From an uncultured Kordia sp. (GTDB taxonomy: Bacteria; Bacteroidota; Bacteroidia; Flavobacteriales; Flavobacteriaceae): 64,000 nucleotides of DNA. Below are positions 53,982-63,902 of this stretch, one piece after another. Location: NCBI RefSeq assembly GCF_947496985.1, contig NZ_CANMEZ010000005.1, positions 310,001 through 374,000 on the forward strand, in the 5' to 3' direction. A model generated the notes under the pieces. That model had not been told where the DNA came from. It searched no databases and saw nothing but the letters and a program-made list of their open reading frames with translations. Position numbers and translations under genes: made by a program. Numbering within the stretch: position 1 is the first letter of the stretch; each line of letters starts with the position of its first letter.

Positions 53982-56900
53982 ATGAGCAAAAAACATCTTC
54001 AATTTATGCTATGCTTCATGTTCGTATGTTTTCAACTATCATACGCACAAAAAACCAAAGTGTACACACATGATTTAAAAGATTATAATGAAGCATTACA
54101 TTTGTATAACAGTAAACAATATCAAGCTTCACAAGCACTTTTTGATCGTGTAAAAGGCGATACTAAAGATTATGAAACAGAAGCCAATTGTGCATATTAT
54201 ATAGCCAATTGTGCTGTTCGATTAAATCAATTAGGCGCAGATCGTATGATGGAGGATTTTGTAAAAAGATATCCAACAAGTACCAAACGAAATTCAGCGT
54301 ACATTGATGTAGCAGATTACTATTTTGAAAATGGAAGATATTCACGTGCGTTAAAATGGTATGACAAATCAGGTGAAAACAATTTGACAAATTCACAACG
54401 AGAAGACTATAACTTCAAAAAAGGATACGCCTATTTTACATCCAAAAAATATGATGAAGCTAAAAAGTATTTTCAAAAACTATTAGATTCTCAAAAATAC
54501 GGTTCACAAGCAAAATATTATACAGGATACATTGCGTATCAAGAAGATAAATATGAAGAAGCAAACGAGTATTTTGAAGGCGTTTCTCAAGAAGATGAAT
54601 TCAATGAAAAACTATCATATTTCAAAGCAGATATGAATTTTAAGCTTGGAAACTTTCAAAAAGCAATTGATTTATCTAAAAAGGAATTGCCAAATGCTGA
54701 TAGAAAAGAAATTTCTGAACTCAATAAAATTATAGGAGAAAGTTATTTCAATCTAAAAAAATATGACGAAGCTATTCCATATTTAAAAGCATATAAAGGT
54801 AAAAAAGGAAAATGGAACAACACAGATTTCTACCAATTAGGATATGCATATTATAAGCAACAAGATTATGAAAACGCTATCAAACAATTCAATAAAATTG
54901 TAAGCGGAAGCAACTTTGTAGCACAAAATGCTTACTATCACTTAGGTGAATGTTACTTAAATACAGATAAAAAACAACAAGCATTGAATGCATTTCGTAA
55001 TGCTTCACAAATGGATTTTGATGTAAAAATTCAAGAAGATGCCGGATTAAACTATGCGCGTTTGAGTTACGAAATAGGGAATCCGTACGAAAGTGTTCCT
55101 TCTGTATTAACTTCATACCTTAAAAAATATCCAGAAACAGAACACCAAGCCGAATTGGAAGAGTTATTAGTAAGTTCATACATTACGTCAAAAGATTACG
55201 AAGCGGCGTTAAGCTTATTAGAAGCAAGTAAAAAATACAGTGACAAAGCAACATATCAAAAAGTAGCATTTTACAGAGCAATTGAATTATTCAATGATGG
55301 AAAATATCAAGATGCATTAACATACTTTGAAAAATCATTGAAAGAAAACGAAGCGCCAGAATATACAGCACGAGCTACTTTTTGGAAAGCGGAAACTAAT
55401 TATTTATTAGATAATTATGACATTGCATTAGCTGGTTTCAAGTCGTTTGTAAATGCAAATATTACAGATACGGAAGAATCAGAAACCATTGATTATAATT
55501 TAGCATATACGTACTTTAAACAAAAAGATTACTCAAATGCAATTGTAAACTTTGAAAAGTTTATTGCAAATAACGGGGATGATAAAGGCCGTGTAAATGA
55601 TAGTTATTTGCGATTAGGAGACAGTCATTTTGTAACAAGTAAATATGCTGATGCTATTAAAGCATATGATAAAGCAATTGCAATGAAAGGTGTGGATGAA
55701 GATTACGCATACTTTCAAAAAGCAATTAGTTATGGCTTTACAGGAAAAACAAATACAAAAATTAGTGAATTAGATAAGTTTACCAAAAAGTATAAAAAAT
55801 CATCATTACGTGATGATGCATTGTACGAATTAGGAAATACATACATTAGCGAAGAAAAAATTGAAGATGGATTAAATACGTATGAAGAGATGGTGCAAGA
55901 CTATGCAAAAAGTTCATATGTACCCAAAGCAATTTTAAAACAAGGATTGATTAATTATAATTCAGGAAAAAATCAAGTCGCATTGACGAAGTTTAGAGCA
56001 GTTGTTGCTAAATTTCCAAATACAGAAGAATCGGTTCAAGCTGTGGAAACTGCAAAATTGATTTACATTGAATTAGGTCAAGTGGAAGTATATGCAAACT
56101 GGGTGAAAAATCTAGATTTTGTAGATGTTACAGATGCAGAATTGGATAACGCAACGTATGAAGCTGCTGAAAAACAATTCATCCAAAACAATACAAAGAA
56201 AGCTATAGAAGGATTTGAAAAATATATACAGCAATTTCCAAATGGATTGCATGCTACCAATGCAAACTTCTACTTAGCACAATCATACTTTAGTCAAGGA
56301 GAAACGCAAAAAACAATTCCGTATTACGAATTTGTATTACAGACAGAGCGTAACGAATATACAGAGCAAGCCTTGGCGCGTTTAGCACAAGTATTCTTAG
56401 AGACAGATAGTTATACCAAAGCAATTCCAGTATTAAAACGATTGGAAGAAAGCGCTGATTTCCCACAGAATATCACGTTTGCACAATCAAACTTAATGAA
56501 AGCGAATTACGAGCTTAACAGTTATGAACAAGCTGTAAGTTATGCTGAAAAAGTATTGGCAAACGAAAAAATAGATGATCGAATCAAAAGTGATGCGCAC
56601 GTAATTATTGCACGCTCTGCAATTGCTACGAATAATGAAGATAAAGCGAAATTAGCATACCAAGAGGTACAAAAAATTGCCAATGGAAAACTAGCGGCAG
56701 AAGCATTATACTATGATGCGTATTTCAAAAACAAAGAAGGAAGTCATGATGCATCTAATACGGCGGTTCAAAAATTGGTAAAAGACTATTCGAGTTATAA
56801 GCAATTTGGCGCAAAAGGATTAATTCTAATGGCGAAAAACTTTTATGCCTTAGAAGATGCATTCCAAGCAACATATATTTTAGAAAGTGTTATTAAAAAC

Positions 56901-57017
56901 TTTACGGATTATCCTGAAGAAGTTGTAGAAGCAGAAAAGGAATTAGCTAAAATCAAAAAAGAGGAAGCTAAACGTAATTCATCTGTAACGCCAGCTGAAG
57001 ATAATGATGGAAACTAA
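53982..57017 (+). CDS. Large periplasmic TPR protein
   Basis: The 1011-residue protein has a signal peptide (LQFMLCFMFVCFQLSYAQ) and then TPR or TPR-like repeats over almost its whole length, with recurrent units such as SKKYDEAKKYFQKLLDSQ, DYENAIKQFNKIVSG and KYQDALTYFEKSLKEN. The last residues (EEAKRNSSVTPAEDNDGN) are polar. It probably scaffolds envelope proteins. It overlaps the following beta-barrel frame and is surely co-transcribed with it. Confidence 0.85.
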   Translation: MSKKHLQFMLCFMFVCFQLSYAQKTKVYTHDLKDYNEALHLYNSKQYQASQALFDRVKGDTKDYETEANCAYYIANCAVRLNQLGADRMMEDFVKRYPTSTKRNSAYIDVADYYFENGRYSRALKWYDKSGENNLTNSQREDYNFKKGYAYFTSKKYDEAKKYFQKLLDSQKYGSQAKYYTGYIAYQEDKYEEANEYFEGVSQEDEFNEKLSYFKADMNFKLGNFQKAIDLSKKELPNADRKEISELNKIIGESYFNLKKYDEAIPYLKAYKGKKGKWNNTDFYQLGYAYYKQQDYENAIKQFNKIVSGSNFVAQNAYYHLGECYLNTDKKQQALNAFRNASQMDFDVKIQEDAGLNYARLSYEIGNPYESVPSVLTSYLKKYPETEHQAELEELLVSSYITSKDYEAALSLLEASKKYSDKATYQKVAFYRAIELFNDGKYQDALTYFEKSLKENEAPEYTARATFWKAETNYLLDNYDIALAGFKSFVNANITDTEESETIDYNLAYTYFKQKDYSNAIVNFEKFIANNGDDKGRVNDSYLRLGDSHFVTSKYADAIKAYDKAIAMKGVDEDYAYFQKAISYGFTGKTNTKISELDKFTKKYKKSSLRDDALYELGNTYISEEKIEDGLNTYEEMVQDYAKSSYVPKAILKQGLINYNSGKNQVALTKFRAVVAKFPNTEESVQAVETAKLIYIELGQVEVYANWVKNLDFVDVTDAELDNATYEAAEKQFIQNNTKKAIEGFEKYIQQFPNGLHATNANFYLAQSYFSQGETQKTIPYYEFVLQTERNEYTEQALARLAQVFLETDSYTKAIPVLKRLEESADFPQNITFAQSNLMKANYELNSYEQAVSYAEKVLANEKIDDRIKSDAHVIIARSAIATNNEDKAKLAYQEVQKIANGKLAAEALYYDAYFKNKEGSHDASNTAVQKLVKDYSSYKQFGAKGLILMAKNFYALEDAFQATYILESVIKNFTDYPEEVVEAEKELAKIKKEEAKRNSSVTPAEDNDGN

Positions 57018-57069
57018 TCCTAAAGACGACATTTTGAAATCAAACATAAACATACAAAGCAAGCAATTT

Positions 57070-58830
57070 ATGCGAAACCAAATATTAAAATCAAGTTTTA
57101 TTCTAGCGATATTCTTTATGGCTAATTTGGCGAATGCTCAGAAAACAGAAGACGAAAAAGAGAAGGAGAAGGAAAAAAACATCGGAACGGAAGTTGTAAA
57201 CGTAGTACGATCGTATACACCTACAATTTCGGATGCTTTCAAAATAAAACAAACACCTTCATTAAACGATAAAGAAACAAACAAAAAGAAGGAAATTAAA
57301 TATTCTATTTTTTCGTTTCCAGTAGCGTCAACATTTACGCCTGCAAAAGGAAAAGCAGAAGGGTTGAAGAAAGCAAAAAAAGTAAAACTATACAATACGT
57401 ATCTATCACTTGGTTTAGGAAATTACAATACAGCTGCACTTGATTTTTACACAAGTAGAGCGATTAGTAGAGACGAAACATTTGACATCTCTTTAAATCA
57501 TCATTCTTCGCAAGGCGGAATTGACAATGTACAATTAGATGATAAATTCTTTGATACAAAACTAGACTTAGCATATATCAATCGTGGACGTGATTTATCA
57601 TGGAAAGGAAAATTAGGATATCAACATCAGGTTTATAATTGGTATGGATTGCCAGAAGGTTTCTTAACGCCTGATCAAATAGGAACAATAAGTGAACAAC
57701 AAACATATCATAACGTGTATGTTGGTGCGGATGTAAAAATGGAAGACTCGTTTTTTAATGGAGGAACTGTATTATACAGAAGAATGTTTGATGCGTTTAG
57801 TTCAGGAGAAAATAGATTAATACTTCAGCCTGAATTTGAAGTAGCAATTGCTGGTGAATTGATCAAAACAGTTGTAGATATAGACTATGTTGGGGGAACG
57901 TTCAAAAACAATATCGTAGGTACAGGTGGAATTGATTATAGTAATTTAAAAGCTGGAATCTCACCAAGTTTAGTGATTCTTAGAGATGACCTAACGGTAA
58001 ACTTTGGAGCAGGAATTTATTATGGTTTAGATGCTGAAAACAGTAAAAATGATATTTACATCTACCCAAGAATTACAGCGCAATACAAATTAAGTGGTGA
58101 TAATGTAATCGCTTACGCAGGAATAGAAGGTGATTTAAAACAAAATTCATATTACGACTTTGTACAAGAAAATAACTTTGTGTCACCAACGTTAGCAATT
58201 GCTCCAACTGATCAGCAATATAATGGATATTTAGGAATCAAAGGAAAGCTAACATCAAGTGTGAGTTATAATGCACGCGCTTCATATATTGCTGAAAACG
58301 GAAAAGCATTGTTTCAAGTAAATGAATTCAATCCTTCTGCAACTTCAGATAATGGATATACCTACGGAAATTCATTCAATGTGCTATATGACGATGTAAA
58401 TACAATATCAGTATTTGGAGAAGTAAACGTAGATATTACAAGTAACTTTAAATTTGGAGCAAAAGCAGAATACTTCAATTATAGCATGGACCAACAAGCA
58501 GAAGCTTGGAACTTGCCAGAATTGGAAGCTTCTATCTTTGCAGATTATCAAATCACTGAAAACTGGTTTGCTGGTGCAAATATTTTCTTCATTGGAGAAC
58601 GCAAAGATTTAGTAACGAGTGCAGGTGGAATTATTGCGCCAACATCAACAATTGTTACATTAGATAGCTTTATTGATGTGAACGCACATTTAGGATATCG
58701 TTTCAATGATAGGTTAACGGCGTTTGTAAAAGCAAACAATATTGCCAATCAAGATTACCAACGTTGGGTAAATTTCCCAGTGCAGCAATTTCAAATCATG
58801 GCAGGAGCAACATATAAGTTTGACTTCTAA
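57070..58830 (+). CDS. Outer-membrane beta-barrel (TonB-receptor-like) protein
   Basis: I choose ATG 57070 because it places the signal peptide at the N-terminus (MRNQILKSSFILAIFFMANL, then ANAQ); an ATG at 57004 would add 22 polar residues. The 586-residue protein then has an acidic/Lys-rich stretch (EDEKEKEKEKN), VVNVVRSYTPTISDAFKI, and beta-strands with aromatic ends down to GATYKFDF. The terminal Phe and the segment VKANNIANQDYQRW are typical of TonB-dependent receptor barrels, but there is no clear plug domain. The partner TPR gene precedes it. Confidence 0.78.
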   Translation: MRNQILKSSFILAIFFMANLANAQKTEDEKEKEKEKNIGTEVVNVVRSYTPTISDAFKIKQTPSLNDKETNKKKEIKYSIFSFPVASTFTPAKGKAEGLKKAKKVKLYNTYLSLGLGNYNTAALDFYTSRAISRDETFDISLNHHSSQGGIDNVQLDDKFFDTKLDLAYINRGRDLSWKGKLGYQHQVYNWYGLPEGFLTPDQIGTISEQQTYHNVYVGADVKMEDSFFNGGTVLYRRMFDAFSSGENRLILQPEFEVAIAGELIKTVVDIDYVGGTFKNNIVGTGGIDYSNLKAGISPSLVILRDDLTVNFGAGIYYGLDAENSKNDIYIYPRITAQYKLSGDNVIAYAGIEGDLKQNSYYDFVQENNFVSPTLAIAPTDQQYNGYLGIKGKLTSSVSYNARASYIAENGKALFQVNEFNPSATSDNGYTYGNSFNVLYDDVNTISVFGEVNVDITSNFKFGAKAEYFNYSMDQQAEAWNLPELEASIFADYQITENWFAGANIFFIGERKDLVTSAGGIIAPTSTIVTLDSFIDVNAHLGYRFNDRLTAFVKANNIANQDYQRWVNFPVQQFQIMAGATYKFDF

Positions 58831-58851
58831 AAGATAAAATAGAGTATAAAT

Positions 58852-58885
58852 AAAAGCGTTCAATTCACATTGGACGCTTTTTTTG
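58852..58885 (+). terminator. Terminator after the beta-barrel gene
   Basis: The 12-bp stem AAAAGCGTTCAA/TTGGACGCTTTT has one G-U pair and a TTCACA loop and runs into T. Confidence 0.85.
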
Positions 58886-58960
58886 TGAATTTTATTCAAT
58901 CAAACTCAAAACATCTACGAACAATTTTAAAAAATTGTATTTTTAATTCCTTAAAAAGTC

Positions 58961-59020
58961 TCTTCGAGTGATTTTCGCAAAGAAATAAAGAAAGTTATAT
59001 CGAGAAGTGCTAGAAATACG
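58961..59020. repeat. Dispersed intergenic repeat, copy 2
   Basis: Read on the minus strand: CGTATTTCTAGCACTTCTCG, ATATAACTTTC, then GCGAAAATCACTCGAAGAGA. It matches copy 1 (47445-47496) in the TTCTCGATA and GAAAATCACTCGAA blocks. Confidence 0.5.
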
Positions 59021-59051
59021 TTTTAATTTTCAAACACCAAATCAACTCAAA

Positions 59052-60677
59052 ATGCATAAACTAACCATTTTCATTGCAATCACATTGCTGTTCACATCTT
59101 GTACGGAAAAAGAACAAGTAGATATGATTGTTACCAACGCAAAAATTTATACAGTAGATTCAGAATTTTCAAAAGCTGAAGCATTTGCAATAAAAGATGG
59201 AAGATTTATTGCTGTTGGAGATAAAAGTGAAATCTTAGAAAAATACAAAGCAGCAGAAACGATAGATGTAAATGGAAGAACTGTTTTTCCAGGATTTATA
59301 GATGCGCATTGTCATTTTTATGGTTTAGGAATGAACATGCAAAGTGTAAATTTAGTAGGAACAAAAAGTTACAAAGAAGTACTTGCAAAAGTTGTAGCGT
59401 TTCAAAAAGAAAAAAAAGTATCATTTATAACAGGACGTGGTTGGGATCAAAATGATTGGGAAGTACAAGAATTTCCAACAAAAGATAAATTAGATGAGTT
59501 GTTTCCAGATACACCAGTTGCATTAACGCGTGTAGATGGACATGCATATTTGGTAAATCAGAAAGCATTGGATTTGGCAGGAATAAATCCTGAAACAAAA
59601 ATAGCTGGTGGCGAAATACAATTGAAAGATGGAAAGTTAACAGGGATTTTAGTAGACAATCCAATGGATCTAATTGATAAAATCATTCCAAAGCCATCTA
59701 AAAAGCAACAAATTGAAGCTTTAAAAGACGCAGAAAAGGCATGTTTTGATTATGGTCTAACAACCGTTAATGATGCTGGATTGGACAAAAGCGTCATCAA
59801 TTTAATTGATAGTTTGCAGAAAGCAGGCGCGTTACGCATGCGTATGTATGCAATGATTAGCAATACACCCGAAAACGTAGCACATTACATTAACAAAGAA
59901 CCGTACAAAACGGATTATTTAAACGTCGGATCATTCAAAGTATATGGAGATGGCGCATTAGGTTCGCGTGGAGCTGTTTTAAAAGATTCATATACAGACA
60001 AGGAAAATCATTTTGGTGCAATGGTTATAAGTCCAGAAGAATTGTCAAAACTAGCAGCACGAATTGCTAAGACGAAATACCAAATGAATACACATGCTAT
60101 TGGCGATTCGGCAAATTATCAAGTGCTAAAAACCTATGCAAACGTACTTAAAGGGCAAATAGACCGTCGCTGGAAAGTAGAACACGCACAAGTAATTGAT
60201 GAAACCGATTTTGTACAATTTGAAAACAAAAACATCATTCCGTCAGTACAACCTACGCACGCTACAAGTGATATGTATTGGGCAGGCGATCGTTTGGGAG
60301 AAAAACGTTTAAAAGATGCGTACGCATATAAAAAACTATTAGATATTTCAGGTCAAGTTGCTTTAGGAACGGACTTTCCAGTAGAAGATGTAAGTACGTT
60401 TAAAACATTTTATGCGGCTGTAGCCAGAAAAGACTCAGATAACTATCCAAAAGATGGTTTCCAAAAAGAGAATGCCTTATCTCGCGAAGAAACACTAAAA
60501 GGGATGACCATTTGGGCAGCATATAGCAATTTTGAAGAAAACGAAAAGGGGAGTATTGAAGTTGGGAAATTTGCAGACTTTATCATTTTAGACAAAAACA
60601 TCATGGAAATTCCAGAAAACGAAATTCTAAAAACAACGGTTCAATCTACATATGTAGCTGGGAAAAAAGTAAAATAG
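59052..60677 (+). CDS. Lipoprotein amidohydrolase (YtcJ-like)
   Basis: From ATG 59052 (MHKLTIFIAITLLFTSCTEK) the protein is 541 residues with a lipobox Cys; the frame from 59007 adds 15 residues in front of the signal peptide. The metal-dependent hydrolase core shows GFIDAHCHFYGLG (HxH), a later YGDGALGSRGA, NTHAIGDSANYQV (His), RRWKVEHAQVI (His) and ALGTDFPVEDVSTF (Asp). This is the amidohydrolase/YtcJ type, acting on an amide substrate that cannot be named. The dispersed repeat lies just upstream. Confidence 0.88.
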   Translation: MHKLTIFIAITLLFTSCTEKEQVDMIVTNAKIYTVDSEFSKAEAFAIKDGRFIAVGDKSEILEKYKAAETIDVNGRTVFPGFIDAHCHFYGLGMNMQSVNLVGTKSYKEVLAKVVAFQKEKKVSFITGRGWDQNDWEVQEFPTKDKLDELFPDTPVALTRVDGHAYLVNQKALDLAGINPETKIAGGEIQLKDGKLTGILVDNPMDLIDKIIPKPSKKQQIEALKDAEKACFDYGLTTVNDAGLDKSVINLIDSLQKAGALRMRMYAMISNTPENVAHYINKEPYKTDYLNVGSFKVYGDGALGSRGAVLKDSYTDKENHFGAMVISPEELSKLAARIAKTKYQMNTHAIGDSANYQVLKTYANVLKGQIDRRWKVEHAQVIDETDFVQFENKNIIPSVQPTHATSDMYWAGDRLGEKRLKDAYAYKKLLDISGQVALGTDFPVEDVSTFKTFYAAVARKDSDNYPKDGFQKENALSREETLKGMTIWAAYSNFEENEKGSIEVGKFADFIILDKNIMEIPENEILKTTVQSTYVAGKKVK

Positions 60678-60706
60678 ATTATTTTCAAAATCACAGCAAT
60701 TCAAAA

Positions 60707-61531
60707 TTATAAAATCCAATACTCAGCTATTTGAAATGCGCAATATATAATAGTTATATAGGTAGCTATAAATGCCCAGAAAAAAGAGTTGAGTCCCATA
60801 ACTAATGCATTCATCAAATGAAAAGCAAATCCCCATCCTAAAAATACGATCATTCCAGGATATCCAGTAATTAAAACCAACGGAAAAGTGCACTCAATAA
60901 CTACGGTAGACCATGTTAATAATTTAGTCATTGGTGCATTATCTTTTAATACGGAAGCGATAGGTTTAGAACCGTATGTTGAAGTATTAAATATTAAAAA
61001 AACGGCATTCGGTTTGGTTGTCCATTTTTCACCTTTAGCTTTATAAAAACCTGCTGTGAAATACGATAAAATTGCTTGTAAGCAAATAAACCAAATTCCT
61101 GCATTAGCTATCATGTAGTTGCTCGGGTCAATACTATAAATAAACAACGTAACTAAAATAATAGACGACATTTGATCGGAACCATCTTGCCCATAAATAC
61201 TTCTATAATTTATTAACAATGTCGTGATTATGATGATAGCGATCAGGAGAGTTTCAAGCGTGTTTCCTAATATAAAAGTTAATAGGACAGCAATAACCTG
61301 AACAGATAGTATACCTAGAAAATTAGGATATTTTAAAAAGAAACTTAAAAAATCATGAATTCCTTTGTGTTGCGATGTCTTCGTAGAAGAAATAATTTTC
61401 CAACTAAAAAGAGCATCATCTTTATACGTTTTCCAATTGTATAATAACTCTAAAGATGAGATTAAAATTCCAATAAGTGCAACGTATTTAACGCACAAAT
61501 ACACAAAAGTGATATCCGTAAACTGCTCCAT
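60707..61531 (-). CDS. HTTM/SdpB-like membrane protein
   Basis: This 274-residue protein has about seven to eight transmembrane helices and the HTTM-type motifs FLIFNTSTYGSKPIASVL, LTWSTVVIECTFPLVLITG and a C-terminal ALVMGLNSFFWAFIATY. HTTM is the fold shared by SdpB and vitamin K-dependent gamma-carboxylase. It lies 3 bp downstream of a small SdpA-like gene, as in sdpAB of Bacillus, where the pair matures the secreted toxin SdpC. Function here is inferred from fold and order. Confidence 0.78.
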   Translation of the reverse strand: MEQFTDITFVYLCVKYVALIGILISSLELLYNWKTYKDDALFSWKIISSTKTSQHKGIHDFLSFFLKYPNFLGILSVQVIAVLLTFILGNTLETLLIAIIIITTLLINYRSIYGQDGSDQMSSIILVTLFIYSIDPSNYMIANAGIWFICLQAILSYFTAGFYKAKGEKWTTKPNAVFLIFNTSTYGSKPIASVLKDNAPMTKLLTWSTVVIECTFPLVLITGYPGMIVFLGWGFAFHLMNALVMGLNSFFWAFIATYITIIYCAFQIAEYWIL

Positions 61532-61534
61532 AAT

Positions 61535-62053
61535 TTAAATCTTATGAAATTCTGACCTGAAAATTACTACAGGTTTACTTTCTGTAAAGTGTCCGTAAGA
61601 TTCCATGATGATAAATTGTGTAGCTGTAGCTGAATTTTCTCTTGGAATAGAAGCAATAAAATTTAACAAAGCAATATAAGGAAGCGTTGTTTTATATTCA
61701 TTATCCTTCATATCCTTTGATAAAGTGATCAAGGAAGATACTGCATCCGACAATACTTTTTTAGTTCTTTTTTTAGGATTCCATAGAGCTCCAATAAGCG
61801 ATCTGTTGCTACTGAGTTTATATTCTTTCCAATAACTGCCAGTACTAGAATTGACCTTGTCTCTATATAACAAATGATAATCTGTTGTGCCTGGATTGGG
61901 CGCAAAAAATGACCAAAATGGAATTAAAGAGAAAAGGTCTAACTGTCTTAAAAAAGTGCTAATTTTAGTTTTATTAAATTGACAAAATATAGAGATGAGT
62001 AACCAAACACCAAAAAATGTAAGTATACTAAAAGTATATATTTGAGATGTCAT
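61535..62053 (-). CDS. SdpA-like membrane-anchored protein
   Basis: The 172-residue protein has one N-terminal transmembrane helix (FSILTFFGVWLLISIFC), then LIPFWSFFAPNPGTTDYHLL and YRDKVNSSTGSYWKEY, then a helical C-terminal half (SLITLSKDMKDNEYKTTLPY). The F-F-A-P-N-P segment after the helix resembles SdpA proteins. It is 3 bp from the HTTM/SdpB-like gene and 3 bp from the upstream gene, which indicates one operon. Confidence 0.6.
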   Translation of the reverse strand: MTSQIYTFSILTFFGVWLLISIFCQFNKTKISTFLRQLDLFSLIPFWSFFAPNPGTTDYHLLYRDKVNSSTGSYWKEYKLSSNRSLIGALWNPKKRTKKVLSDAVSSLITLSKDMKDNEYKTTLPYIALLNFIASIPRENSATATQFIIMESYGHFTESKPVVIFRSEFHKI

Positions 62054-62056
62054 TCA

Positions 62057-62959
62057 TTACGATTTTAGAAGTTTATTTCTCAAATTAAGTAATTCGCTAA
62101 CCGAAGCTTCTGAGTCCGTACTGTGCAACATGGAAACCTCTTTTTTAGAAACCTTATTTTGAGCATCTTTTGCAACATTTCTTAATCGTAAAAGTGCTTC
62201 CTCGCCACCATCACCACCAACACCTTGTCCAACTCCTTCAGTAAGTTCAGCTGTGTCAACAGCAGTTTTTGCTGTAACATTAGTTGCTCTAGCAGTTTCT
62301 TTAGCTGTTTCCGCTGCTGTGTGTACGATATTTTTAAAGAAACTAGCTTGAGGACTAAAATTTACCGTGACAGAATTGTCATGTGTAGGGCATTCTACTA
62401 AAGCAGCAAGTTCAATAGCTGAAAGTTGCGGAGGAAAAACACCAATGACAGCTGTGTAGTTTGTTTCATTAGCTTCTTTTGAAAGGATAGTTGTAGTAAG
62501 TTTTTCCAAATTAATATTTCCACCGTAAAAATCAATAGCAATAAAATTAAATCCAAGTTGTGGATCTAAAATCATATCAGTTAGAATCATTTCATTTTCG
62601 TAAGAAATAGAAAAAACAGACGAAACATCATTTTCAAGAATGCTATTTTCTTTTCCTTCTTGTGTTGCTATTTTATTTGAAAGTGTTTCAAAAACAGTAA
62701 TCATATCACTATCACGTTTATAATGCAACGCATTCGTAAAATTATTTACTAAGTTTTCATCTTTTGTAACAAGCGCAACCATTGTACCTCTTTTAATCAT
62801 TTTCAAACAGTCTTGGTCTTCCACTTTAACAACATTCGTAGGTAAAGCATCTTTTTTCCAAGAGGTGAAGCTACCTGTAATGTTTAAATAATCATTCATA
62901 AAAAGATGTCTTTCTCGAAGTGATTCAGCAATGTTTTTAATACTAATTGAAGTTTCCAT
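62057..62959 (-). CDS. Unknown protein of the SdpA/B-like cassette
   Basis: The start is set at ATG 62959; a TTG at 62977 would add six residues. The product has 300 residues with no signal peptide. The N-terminal two thirds look globular. The C-terminal third carries an Ala/Thr-rich segment (HTAAETAKETARATNVTAKT) and a Gly-rich linker (GVGQGVGGDGG), then a charged helix ending NLRNKLLKS. I recognise no family. As first gene of the three-gene operon it may be the substrate or precursor processed by the SdpA/B-like pair, although it has neither SdpC-like signal nor hydrophobic toxin core. Confidence 0.6.
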   Translation of the reverse strand: METSISIKNIAESLRERHLFMNDYLNITGSFTSWKKDALPTNVVKVEDQDCLKMIKRGTMVALVTKDENLVNNFTNALHYKRDSDMITVFETLSNKIATQEGKENSILENDVSSVFSISYENEMILTDMILDPQLGFNFIAIDFYGGNINLEKLTTTILSKEANETNYTAVIGVFPPQLSAIELAALVECPTHDNSVTVNFSPQASFFKNIVHTAAETAKETARATNVTAKTAVDTAELTEGVGQGVGGDGGEEALLRLRNVAKDAQNKVSKKEVSMLHSTDSEASVSELLNLRNKLLKS

Positions 62960-63092
62960 AAATGTTTGGTTAATCAAATTAAATTAATAGAATAGGGTTT
63001 AACTTGGTAGGGATTCTATAAATATAACACTTTGTATGTTAATAATTAACAATAGAAAGTACTTTTAGTATTCAGAAGTTCAATATATAGAA

Positions 63093-63127
63093 CAAAAAAA
63101 ACTCAGAAGTCTTACGACCTCTGAGTT
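63093..63127 (-). terminator. Terminator of the DUF2911 gene
   Basis: On the minus strand, stem AACTCAGA/TCTGAGTT with extra pairs GTC/GAC in the loop is followed by eight T. Confidence 0.85.
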
Positions 63128-63164
63128 CTTCAAATAACCAATAATAACAATAAATAAAGAATAA

Positions 63165-63704
63165 TTAAAAACTAAACGGTACAGCAACGCTGATATTGTC
63201 CCATGCTAATACCATGTTGGTACCATCAGTTTCTTTTTTGAATGCAATTGAAAAATATTCAACTGTATCAATATTTTTAACAGGAACATCTAATCGGGCA
63301 ACGTCTTTATCTTCGTCATAATAATAAGAACCCCAAATGTCCGTGTCTGAATTTAAAATAATTGTCCAAGATTTTTTTCCAGGAATCGTAAATAATGAAT
63401 ACGTTCCAGCCTTGATTTCTTTTTCGCCTAATTTTACATCTTGAAAAAACGTAACCTCAGTAGCTTCATTTGCGCCAGTTCTCCATACTTTACTATACGG
63501 AACTAAATTTCCAAAAATAGATCTTCCTTTCTTTTGAGGTCTTCCATAGACAACCTTAATCACAGGAGGCGCATTTCTTTTTGCTTTAAAATAACTAATA
63601 TCATGAGGGCTTTTGTCAATATCGCTAAATTTTTGAGCAGAAGCATCAACACTACAAAGTAGTAGTGCAATAAAAAAAACGGTAGCTAAAAAGCTTTTTT
63701 TCAT
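63165..63704 (-). CDS. DUF2911 secreted protein
   Basis: This 179-residue protein has a signal peptide (FLATVFFIALLLCSVDASAQ) and the DUF2911 signature VVYGRPQKKGRSIFG, then YSKVWRTGANEATEVTF, GTYSLFTIPGKKSW and VLAWDNISVAVPF. The family is common in Bacteroidota periplasm or outside the cell; no reaction is known. It is monocistronic with its own terminator. Confidence 0.9.
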   Translation of the reverse strand: MKKSFLATVFFIALLLCSVDASAQKFSDIDKSPHDISYFKAKRNAPPVIKVVYGRPQKKGRSIFGNLVPYSKVWRTGANEATEVTFFQDVKLGEKEIKAGTYSLFTIPGKKSWTIILNSDTDIWGSYYYDEDKDVARLDVPVKNIDTVEYFSIAFKKETDGTNMVLAWDNISVAVPFSF

Positions 63705-63902
63705 GATGAATTATTTATGATATAAAACTACTAAAACTTATTCTTAGAATAATGTTAAACTTTTACTAGAGATGTTAAAATTCTGCTGATCTTCAAAAAC
63801 TATCATGTAAACATATATATTATCTTAATAAGTACGGTGAAGCCATACAGACCTTTCATGGAAATGCAATAAGTTTAAGTAATAATTTAAAAACCAATCT
63901 CA

